The notes under the pieces were generated by a model. The model saw nothing but the letters and a program-made list of their open reading frames with translations, did not search any database and was not told where the DNA came from. The position numbers were made by a program, and so were the translations under genes. Positions 11,701 through 23,700 of a DNA stretch of 64,000 bases are shown here, piece by piece (the first letter of the stretch is position 1; every line of letters begins with the position of its first letter). Source of the stretch: Epiperipatus broadwayi (Eukaryota > Onychophora > Udeonychophora > Euonychophora > Peripatidae); assembly GCA_028023455.1 (NCBI GenBank), contig JAQFVV010006208.1, positions 5,562,963-5,626,962 of the forward strand, in the 5' to 3' direction.

Positions 11701-14700
11701 GCACTTTTCGAAGGAGCTATGCCTTCATTTTCAAAGCTGTAGATAGATAGCGATGTTCAATTTTATTTATTTATTTAAACCAACAGATGCAAATTATTTA
11801 AATTAGGTCTGCCATTTCTTCGAGATTGCGTAAAAGGTGTCTCTTTTATTTAACGAGATTTCATCCAAGTTAATGAAATAGTCCTCTTTGATTTTCCTTC
11901 TTATCTCATGTCGCTCACCGCACATCACTTGCGGATTATCTGGTATACACGAGTGGCCTGTAGTAATTTTATGCTGCGCAAAAATAGAAAAATGAGAAGG
12001 ATCCGTTAGCGCCTTAACAAACCTTGGGATATTAAGGGATAGTGAGGACATCTCTCTCAGGCCCATTCTCTTTTTGTAACTTAAAAATTCTAAATATAGT
12101 AGTATATTTAATAACTACTATAAAATTTCAACAATAAATATATAGAAAGAACTTCCGCTTTTCTACTGTAGGATTCCCCCCTACATTAGTGCCTATTTAA
12201 AAAAGCCATATTCGTAATTTCTTATGTACTAAATATCTAATAAATAAAGTAAAACCCTACAAACTAAAAGAACATGTTCTGATAGAATAAAACATAAATA
12301 TTACTTTTAAAAAATTAGAAAATAATCAGTACTTAACCACAAATACTTCCTGCTCCCTTGTAGAATAGGGAGTTGGTTCATTAAAGGCTAGATATTGTTT
12401 TTAATACAAAGTTTTTTTTTTCTGTTTGCACTTTCTTCGCTGTCTTCTAATCATTTAAGTTAGTATTCGATCTGGTTATCATAAGCCTCTCATGCTATTA
12501 GTCATCACTAAATGTACTAATAGGATTTTATTTATGCCACCACATTTCCATCTTTCAAGCCCCTACGCAGAAACAAATATTGTAAGTAAATATAAGCTAT
12601 TTCCTATCTTAAATTAGCATGATATAATGAAAAAATATGCTATCAGCACTGGCATGGAAGTTCAGATGTTTGATGTTTCTGACTCACCCGAAAAGTGAGG
12701 GTTGTTTGTGAGGTGCACGCATGGTTAGAAATTGGTAGTTTGACTTTCTGTACCCTGTGGAGTTGAGATGAGGATGCGCTGACGAAAAAGATTATACGGA
12801 TATGTATAGCACATCTTAAGTATATAACAGTTCAACTTGGTTGTTAGCAGCATCGTAGGCAATTTAATTTAAGGCTTATTTTACACTTCCATTATGATAT
12901 ATATATATAATATCAAACAAAATAACGCAAAACAAAACATTGGGAATTAACTCTTAAAATTTTCATTATGTCAATAAATAAAGAAAAGCTACCACCAGTT
13001 TTTTAGCATGACTGCCATCTTGAATAGCATAGCAGTCATTCCATAAATTTGGATGTAGCTTCGATTGCCCCGGCAATCTTCTTCAGAACCTTAGGAGATA
13101 TAAGGTTCTGAAGAAGATTGCTGGGGCAATCGAAACTGTTAACTGAAGGAAAGGGTGGATAATAAAGCATTGTAAAAGTAATAAAGTGTTTTGTCAATTG
13201 ATTATTATATGGTATACATTTGACAATGCAATAGGAAATAGTAGTTATTATATTGAAAGTAGTAGAGTAAATTTCAATGTTTTGTTTTAATATATATAAT
13301 AAATCTGAAATAAAACTAATAAAATATCATATGATTTCAACTTACTCAATATTATCAGCAGCCATCTTTTTTGTAATGATCGTAATAATTATGTAGCTAA
13401 ATTATTTGAAGTTTTTTTTTTTTTACATATTTCTTTCGCATAATTTACAGTTTTTTACTTTATTTTCTTGCTCATTGTTTTTTTTTTATTTTGTTAAACA
13501 TTATTGTATAAAAATATGACTCTTTTTTTTTTTCAGTTTTCTGGCTGAAAGGTACTAGAGATCTTCAGTTTTCTACAAGAACTTTATTTGAAGTCGAAGG
13601 TGATACTTATAGATTGATTATTCCTAAAGCAACTACTCTGGATGCAGGACAGTATACCGTAGTTGCGAAAAATTCTTACGGAGAAGATTATGCAGATTGC
13701 AGGGTTTTAGTTAACGAAAAAATCAGGTAATATAATACGAAAATTGTTCTGTATATTTATGTCTCTGTAATTATAAATTTTATTAAACGCACATTATTAT
13801 ATTAAGTAATATTTACTAAGGCTGTAACCTTATGAATAAGCGTCTGAAAAATTCGAAGGTAGGGACCTATTTTGCATGTTTAGATAAAATATTATTGATT
13901 TGATTTCGCTATTAACAGACAAGCGGAAATAAATATTACGAAAACGATTTGACTAATTAGTAACTGACATTTATTTATTATCCAGCAAGATAACAATATA
14001 AAAAATAAAATGAAAATTAATACTTATATACATGGCCAGAGGCTTATTAAATAATAATAAGGCCAATGTGACCTGTAAAACTCCTTAGGCCACTTTTGAA
14101 CCTTCAGTGATAGAAATTCACTGAGTATTCTGTTGTCCTTTTGTACACTCGAACTTCAGCATTGCAGCTGTCCTTAGTTCACAACATAATGCAGCTCCCA
14201 TAATGCAAGTGTGTACTCATATATCTTTTTTCCTCTTAAATTGTGCTTTTATCCTGTTCCAGATTATTCAGAGGTAGCAATGTTATAATCTTTTAATTAA
14301 ATTACCTTCGCATACCATGGAATTTCTAGATTCGGATTATCAATCTAATTACTTATAACGATGAATAATATTTCTGTAGTGTTATTTTCACTACACCACT
14401 CTCATGCAATGTAGGAACTGATTTTATATCCATTTTTAACACTCTGCGGAGGAATGTAATCATGAACATATGACCAAAGACATATGAAAAAGATGTCTTT
14501 GTTCATATGTAAAGTGGATAGAAACCAAACCCTACCTAGCGTGGGAATGGTGTAGTGAAAATAACACTACAGACATATTCATTAAATGGATAATCTTTAG
14601 TCTTACGAGTGACTAATTAAAATTTATAATACTTATAATGATATTTCTATTTCTGTTACAGGAACAAATCTTTTAATTTTAATCAATATACTTGATGTCT

Positions 14701-17700
14701 AAATATTTAGTTCTTTACAATTTGAAACAGATATTTTTTACTAATGAAAATATCTAAGTTCAAACTTATCTTATCTGAAATATTTATTTAACTAATAAAA
14801 TATATGTTTTCATTTACATTATTTAACACATAAATATTATTCATTTCACTTTCAATATTATTTATTTATTTCTAAACAAAATCATAGCAGATGTCCTATA
14901 ATTTGATGATTTGTAACACATAATTAAGATCATACTGTTTACAACTTTCTTAAACACTTCACCAATACTATTTTTTATATTAAAACAGTTTCAACTGTCC
15001 TGTAGTCATCATCAGAGCTACAATATCCAAATATATAATTATACACTTAATACATTTTACACACATATTTATTTAATTATGTGTCTAAAATGTATTAATT
15101 ATATTATACATTTGGATATTGTAGTTCTGATGATGACTGCAGGGGAGTCGAAACTGTAAGAATAAAGTTTTGATATAAAAAATAATATTGTTGAAGTGTT
15201 TAAGAAAGTTGTAAATGATATATGTAAAAATAGAAATTAATACATAAGAAAAGGAAGAAGAAGGAAATTATATTACATAATTAAGATGTGGCTCTTTAAA
15301 TTTTCGCAGCCTCTAAATTCTATTATTTTATCATAATGTATAATTTACGTAAATAATTTTTATTTTATTTTAAACACATTCACTTTGAAAAAACTAATAA
15401 CAATAAAATGCAGCAAATAAATTATGTATATATTGTATAAACATTTAAGAATAAAATCAGAGAGGAAAAATCTCTCCAGACCTTTAAAAATCGTAAATTA
15501 TTATATTTAATTGACATGAATATCGGGTTTTATTTTTACTATACAGTTTAGTGTTTTTAATTAATTCATGATTCTGATTTCATACTTAGAAAGAAGGGAC
15601 AGAATAATTTTAGTATTAATTCTTTTGATGAATATTTATTGTAGTTGATCATTAAAAAGATCAAACTAATTGATAAACTTACAGAATAGTACTGAAATAT
15701 GCAGAAAAAATATAAAAAAAGGAAGATAAATATTTTTTTTTTTTATATTTGTAATATTAAAATGTTTAATAGATTAAAATTTATAGTTAAAAATATTATT
15801 ATCTAATATTTGCATTCAATTCTTAAGCACTGGTAACTTCAAGTTCTAATGAAACGATATAATAAACATAAACTAATTAAATGCATTGAGCCAGCTTTTG
15901 TCAAAACACTGTCCGAATCATAGTACTAAATAAAGTTATGCAGTACAGGTGTGCTTAAATAATTGTCATGATATGATATGTAAATGAGACACAATGTGCA
16001 AAAAAACTAATTAGATATTTCATTTTTCAGACAATGGAACACATGAATCCTTTTTGTTGATGGAATGTGGATTTTTTTCAACTGCCCAAGCTTCTTTGTA
16101 TTTTCTTATCATCCCTTTCAGAACAAATTGTTCTAACCTTGAATGGAGAAAACATGTGATCCATAGCGCTTTCATGATCAAGAAAGATTGATCTGTATTC
16201 AGTCTTTTGTTTCGCTCTATTGTACAAATATGTGTGTTGTGCGATTCTCTTGGATCTATTTGCATGAAATTCACCATAATGCACAAAGCTTCGGGAAGGG
16301 TTAGTGCATGAAATTTTATAGACCACTGAGGAGTATGCTCCACAGGTATATTGTCTTTAGTATTGTTCAACAAATTGTTAAGAGAAGCCGGCAGTCTAAA
16401 GCTAAGTGTTCCTAAGATTATTTGCAATATGCGTGGCTTAAGAAAGGCTTATCCATGCTTTAGGCATATTATTAATATTTATAACTTTATTATACAATTT
16501 CCCAAATGTTTTAATAAGCATGTTACGATTATATCCAAGCCCTAGTAGATAGCTAATGTACGCATTGATGTTGTTTTTCCTATCTGCCTCTTATTTGCAT
16601 AAGTCATCCAGTTCGTGTTTTATTGGGACTTTTGACATAGGATGAGTGGCTCTCCTTATATGTATAGGTTTTAGCTTCATTTTAAAGTCGAGCTCGTTTT
16701 TTTATTTTTCTGGATATAATAGTAGAAAGAAGTAATAGGTAAACAAAACATTATTAAGGGCATCACATCATTGCAATTTGAAAAATAGAAAACATATTAG
16801 ATCTTACATGATCTAAATAATGATGCAGACATATTATTTGATTTTTTTTCAGTTTGCTAATTAAAAGGAAATGCTACTGTTTTGAAAAATGGTCAGAGTG
16901 CAAAGATGGCTGCGGGAAGGTTGCATTATATTCTAAGATATAGATGCAGTGCTCCTCATTGATGAAAGCCATAAGCTAGAAACTAGTCTGGGAATATTGG
17001 ATGAGTAGGCACTAGATAGGGATCTTATGCACAAACCTTCCTACATCCATTGACTACTCTGGCTTATACTGAGTGGCGCTACTGTATGGAGTGTTTTGCC
17101 TTTGTGTAAATAGCTTGTGTAAGCATAAAGAATGGTGATCATGTAATGTTTAACAGATAAAAACGTTTCATGGTCAACAAATAGATTATTTATTAAAGAA
17201 TGAAGAAAGTTATTGTTACAAAATTGGAGAAAAGTTAGTGAGCAATTGTTAATGAGATTTGAACATAAATTCAGTTGAACAAGAAGTAAAGAAGAATCCA
17301 ACAATGACCGTAAGATTCCCAGATTATTCTGACCTTAATTGCCAATCATAATGACAGGAATACAATTCAACCTTAAGAAAGTACTTATTACTATGTTACT
17401 CAACAAAAGTTATTTAGTCCCTTTTTGAAATTGTTATGGCCTATAGCATGATTGGCTAGAGATTCGTAGAAGTGTGATGACCATGAATCTCATGCTATAT
17501 AGTGAATTAGAGTTGAAAGAATGCCATAATGGAAGAACCTATAGAAATTAAGATATGAAATGATAGTCTGTTGCCTATTTGATAATTGTCTGCCTAAAAA
17601 TAAATTGTCAATTTGAACGTAATAATAACTTTGTAAAATAATAATCCTATAACCCATCAAAGAAACTATACAGGATTACAAATAATCTTGCTGCAAATTC

Positions 17701-20700
17701 AACTAATATTTCATCTATTTTGGGCATCACTACCAAAGGAGAAATCAAAATATTCAAAGTTTGCCATAAACAGTTTAAAAATGTAAGGCATCTATGACTA
17801 TGAATATGTATAACCACCATATCAATTTTCCAACAAGTTTCTTTGTTATTCAATTTTTTGGAGAATTAGAATGCATTTGTAGAGATATTCTCAGAACAAA
17901 TTAAATGCTTTAAAACAAATTGAATGAATATTCCATAATAGATTTAAATACAGTCTTTTAATTAATAAAAGAAAGATAAATGTATTTGACCAATATATCT
18001 TTTCAATTTTTATGATTATTGTAACATGTATTTAATCCAGTCACAGGATAATATTAATACTAGTTTGTTAAAATAAAATTGTTTGTATTAATAAGAATGT
18101 TTATTTTATTCCTTCACCTTAATTTACATATATGTCATGATGTATACTTAATTAGAAAAGCATTTATATATCTGTAATCAATGTTATAAATGACCGTGCG
18201 CTAATAGCAAGAAAAAAATGCAATATTTTTTTTTTTTTTGTAAAAGAGCTAAAACATAGATGTGTAATGATGGCCTTCCCACTTAAGAAGTGATATCTGC
18301 TATTTATTTACAAAGAAACTGTCTTTTTTTACAAATGACTCTTTAGCCAACCAGGAGAGAGTTGGATTTCAGATAGATGATAAATCTGAAAATCGAACCA
18401 TTATTGCTAAAAGAATTAACTGCAATTCACTTACATATATAATGGAATTTGGTTTGATTATTATTATTATTATGGTTGTACAATATTTTAAAAAATGAGA
18501 AAGTCAATATAGTTATCCAATTAAGATAGACATACCACCGTTCTAATCACTTCATCCTTACACTTGACTGCCCAAAGTATGGTATGATCAATGGCAGATA
18601 AACTTCATATTTGGAATCTTTACAAAATGATTTTCATATAATTTTTTTAGTTATCTTTAGATTTGATGTTCCTGCATGTGGCTAAATAGATATGAACTAT
18701 TCTCAAGGATTCTCTTCTTGTTGTAATTTTTGTTTAGCAACTAGTATTTTCTCCATCTATGAAAATAAGCTTATATCAATTTATTTTTTTCTATATATGA
18801 AATAATTACTTGAATTGTATGCTGTATTAATGAAAAAGCATACCTTCAGTTATCATTGATTAAAAGTTTGAATTATATATTAGTATGATTTAGTATTCAA
18901 GCACATTTGTTTTTCATTTTTTATGCTTAGTTATCATTTTGCATGCAAATCTCAAATCATTATTACATATGTGTATAAATGTAGTATTTATAATTATATT
19001 ATTCTCTTTTTTTCCTTATATCTCATGATTTTAATTAGAGGGGATTTGAACACAGACTTTCAAGCTCCCTTCATATCCACTCCATCTTCTATAATCGATA
19101 CACATAACCAGTTACACGTGAAAAAAATAAATGATCTCCGATATCCGTATTTTGTGCAGAACTAGCACTCATCAGTTGGTCCGGATCATCATCTCCCACA
19201 TATATATATAATCAGTGCTTGAAAGTCTGTGTTCAAATCTACTCTAATTACATCTGAAACTTAAGTATATACATTTTACTTGTATTCAAATATCTTTATT
19301 TTAGTTAATATTCCTCCTCTTTCACGATATAAAACTAACCATACCTGTATTTTTTTTTTTTTTAATTAACCTCATATAGCATTAAAAAAAATTGTGTATA
19401 ATTTAACTATTGTTTGTAATATTTTTTAAATTAAATTTTAATTACATCTTTTCTCCACCCCTTGAAATCCTGGTATAAACCTGTAAAGTTTTATAATACA
19501 TATGTTAGAATAGACACCTTCATTTGTATGTGAATCTGCTGTCCTTGCTCCAGCCTTCATAAACAGATGATCGTCTACTGCTCAGTTTAAAAGGAAATAA
19601 TTGTAGTGAACTCCTCCTCGTTATTCTCAAATGCTTATTTCCTAAATGAAATCTGTTGCTAATGTCTGAATTCTCTGCTTCTGTTGATCATTCTAGGAAA
19701 CAAGAAAAAGACATTCCAGAATGGTTACATATCAAACCAAAAGCACCATCGCCACCAAGGAAAATGAGATTTAAAGGGGGTAAGTAAAGTCGTTTAATAT
19801 TATTAAGACCCAATTAACTGCTTCAGATTATTTTTGACCTTATTTTTATACTTGTAAAGATTAAATGGAAACATTAGTTGTTGTTTTTTTCTTTAAGTAT
19901 TATTAATCATAATGTTCATTTTAATCAAAATAATACAAAATGATTTTATTAAATAATATACTTTATTATAACGCGTAGTAAAAGATTGTATTGATAATTA
20001 TAAATATTAACAAAAAGCTTTTTAAATTTTTGTCCTCCCTCCCACCTTATTTATAATGAGTTTTTTTTAATTAAAAAAAAGTTTATGAAATTATAATTGA
20101 CTTCCTTTATTGATGTGATTTAATTTTTTTTATCATCGGCTATCAAATGTCATTTAGAATGAATTAATAAATATCTAGTTGAAAATAGCAAACGATTATC
20201 ATTTGTAATAAATCACTTTTTTAAAATCATTATTTATCAATAAATACTACACATATTATATAACTACGACGCATGCTCAGTTTGGGAAATTTTTAGTCGT
20301 TCTTCAACTTGAATACCTCTACACATAGTGGCATCTGGTGACACTATTAAGAGGCAAAGTTTTCCAGTAATTTTTAAATCCTTCTGCATCAATTATTGGA
20401 GAAATTATATAATGGTTTTCATTTGATTACCACTAGAGAGATTTGCAATTTAAAAAAGTGTAATTAATGGGTTCGTTTATTTTTCAATAGAATTGAATTC
20501 AAGATTGATAGTATATTACTTTATGTTTTAAATATTTTGAACATTACGAATTGCACCCCCCCCCCTTCTCGCCTTTTTTTAAAAAAGTGATTCCAATTTA
20601 AAATAAAACAAATTTGGGTAACGGTTTACTATAACGGTCTATGGGTGTTTGCCCTCTATTGTTTAAAATTTAAACTAAATTGCTGAGGATCTTACGTGTA

Positions 20701-23700
20701 TGTTATTATATTACAAATAAATTAAAATTTAATCAAATGTAAAAGATAATAATAATAAAAAAAACCTTTTGAATGTTGGATTAATTACACGACATTAATT
20801 AAAAGAATTACTTTTAATTTGTTTGAAAGTTAATAATTTAAACTGTCTACAACTTAAAAATTTAAAATAACTACATTTATAGCATATGTTGCAAAAAAAG
20901 ACACCCTATGTGTTCAACGGCGCAAATTACACGCACACGTGTACAGTTTTATAGTTGGAAAAAATGTCTGCTACATGCTTAGTACCTGATGGTGAAATTT
21001 TGAGTGTTGCTGCTATTCTGGCGGTATAGAGAGAGCCTCAAGAAAGTGCTTGACAGAAGTTGCAAACAGGATGGCTGATACACTGGAGGGCCTGATAAAG
21101 CGGTTCATTTTACCAGGTACACACATTATTTCAGATGGCTGGGCTGCGTACAATAACATCAGCAGTCTCAACAATGGAGTGTATATGCATTCGGTTGTCA
21201 TCCATCAGGACAACTTCGTGCATCCCGAAGACCAAGACATACACACCCAGAATATTGAAAACATGTGGATGAGAGCAAAGCGTAAGCTGAAATTCCAATC
21301 TGGCACTAGCAGAGCTTTGTTTTCATCGTACCTGCATGAATTTGCCTTCCGGAGCAGATACTGCAATACCGCTCTTTTCTCCAACTTCCTAGTGTGTATA
21401 GGACATAATTATGTTTAAAAAGGTAAATGTTTTTTTATTATCTTTTACATTTGAATAAATTTTAATTTATTTGTAATATAATAATATACACGTAAGATCC
21501 TCAGCAATTTAGTTTAAATTTTAAACAATAGAGGGCAAACACCCATAGACCGTTATAGTAAACCTTTACCCAAATTTGTACTCTGGAAAAAGAAATGTTC
21601 CAATTTAACATAATACCTTGCAAAATGTTAAACATGTATGTATTTGGTGCACTGTGAATGTATATGGACATTATAATATTCATATCATTTACGTTATTTA
21701 TTACTTTTACAACGTACTAGTGATAGTTTCGATCGTCTTCAGAACTTCTACCATCAATAATGGGTTGTAAAAAGCATTGTAAAAGTAATAAAGAACATAA
21801 ATGATATTAATATTATATGGATTTGGCAATGTAATAAGAAAGATAAAATTATAAAGACATTACATGGAAAGAGAAAAATATATGCTTGGTCAGATTATTA
21901 ATACAGATGGAAACATAATGGACAAAATTAATCATAGAATTAAACTTGGTTGGAGTGCTTTTGGTAGAAATAACTTGATACTAAAAGGAAATATGCCTAT
22001 GTGTTTGAAAAGGAAGGTTTTTAATAAATGTGTTTTGCCAGTTCTTACTTATGGATCTGAGACTTGGACACTTAATAGAAGAGCAATACAGAGACTTCAA
22101 ACCACTCAAAGAAGTATGGAGAGATGCATGTTGGGAGTAACAAGAAGAGATCGAAAACGCAATGTATGGGTAAGAGAACAAACAGGTGTTACTGATCTCC
22201 TTGAAAAAATTAAAAGACTGAAAGTGGAGTTGGGCTGGACATATTGCTAGAAGATATGATAATAGATGGACAATTGAAATTTTAAACTGTATTTCAAGAG
22301 ATTGTAAAAAACCCAGAAAGAGACCACATGTGAGATGGATGGATGAAATAAGAACGTGTGCAGGGGTGATGTGGAGAAGAGAAGCTAAAAATCGGAAAAG
22401 ATGGATTGAACTTGGAGAGACCTTCATCTTGCAGTGGATTGATAATGGTTGATGATGATGATGATGAATAAGCAGCAGATATTTTAATGGTTATTCTAGA
22501 ATGAAAGTCAGAAAATTAACAAAAATATGAATGTGTGATTGGAATATTACATTATCTTTTTCCCTAAGCAGTCATAAAAATCTTATGTACTGGTTAATTT
22601 TCTCTTTCTAATTACATACTGCCTGTACACTCGATAAATTATTTATAATTTAGATTGTTATACTGTATTTCATTTTCTTTATTTTTTGAACTTTAAGAGA
22701 TTTCAGCATTCTTTAGTTTAAAAAAAATTTTTTTTTAAACCACAAATAAAAGCTTTTTTTATCAGTTATTCATTAGACTAGAGATCATCCAATAAGGAAT
22801 AATATGTCTGTATTGTAATTTTTACTACACTACTCTCCCCAAAGTTGAGAGACTGGTTTCTATCCACTTTTAGCACCTTGTGAAGGAATGTAATCATAAA
22901 CATATGACCAAAGATATGTGAAAAAGATCTGTGATCCTCAAGATGAACATTTTAGGCTGAACCAGCCCTCATCACTTGGCCTGGGTTACAATCCCTTACA
23001 CATATCTCCACAAGGTGTTAAAAGTGGATAGAAACCAGTCCCTATCCTGGATGAGAACAGTGTAGTAAAATTACACTACAGAAATGTTAATCCTTACAAA
23101 TAAAACCAATTTGAGTAATTTTTAAACTCCTTTCCCAGTTACTAAGAATACTTATTTGAATCAGATTATGCATAAAATTTATACTTAGTTATTTGCAAAA
23201 TAAAAAATGTTTTTTAATCTTTTTGGTTCTATATAATAATAAGTAAATCCAATTCCTCAATTTCGTTGCTCATTTACATTATACATGTGTGTTATATATT
23301 GATATGCATGCATACTTATTAAAAAAAAGAATATTAATTGGCCAGATCATGGTTTCTTTTATAAATCAGTGTAGTTCTAGCTCAGTTAGAAGTAGTTATT
23401 TTTTTAAAACAAGCAAAACTCTCCATACAGTTGTGCCACTCAGTGCAAGCCAGAGTAATCAATGGATGTCAGAAGGCTTGTGAATAAAATCCATATCTAG
23501 TGCCTACTCATCCTGAGTGGGACTACTGTATGGAGAGTTTTGCCTCTTTTAATAACAGTTATGAGCAAGCATAAGAAATGGTGATCATGTGATGGTTAGT
23601 TATTTTTAAATTAAATTTATAAACATTAAAGAATTAAATTTTTTTGTGTGTGTGCATGTACGTTTTTTTTTTTTTAAAGTTAAGCCTAAGCTGTTGATAA

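Larger units (their letters stand above)
8945..13536 (+). other. 4.6-kb intron rich in old insertions
   Basis: It holds an LTR-derived foldback (9146-9302), an LTR-like stretch with TATA (10290-10640), a primer-binding-site-like TGGCGCCCATAGGAAA near 11178, a Penelope-like endonuclease remnant (11803-12066, minus) and a family-M palindrome (13061-13133). A GC-richer patch at 12640-12790 is unexplained. No additional exon fits the frame. Confidence 0.55.
13727..19696 (+). other. 6-kb intron with palindromic elements and Penelope debris
   Basis: It contains the dispersed-repeat copy at 13811-13867, foldback family C (14363-14583), foldback family F (14938-15217), a Penelope-like remnant (16020-16427, minus), half of foldback family B (16938-17150) and foldback family A (19034-19249). 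The open frames at 17041-17304, 17647-17853 and 18923-19165 fall in or beside these repeats. Nothing else was recognised in 17190-19030. Confidence 0.55.

Noticed and set aside
17050-17090. CTCF-like word GAGTGGCGCTACTG in foldback B
   Set aside because: Only part of the core is present, it occurs in a repeat arm, and most copies have diverged from it.
20320-20350. Possible gypsy primer-binding site GTGGCATCTGGTGACACT
   Set aside because: No LTR ends or internal coding sequence could be defined around it.
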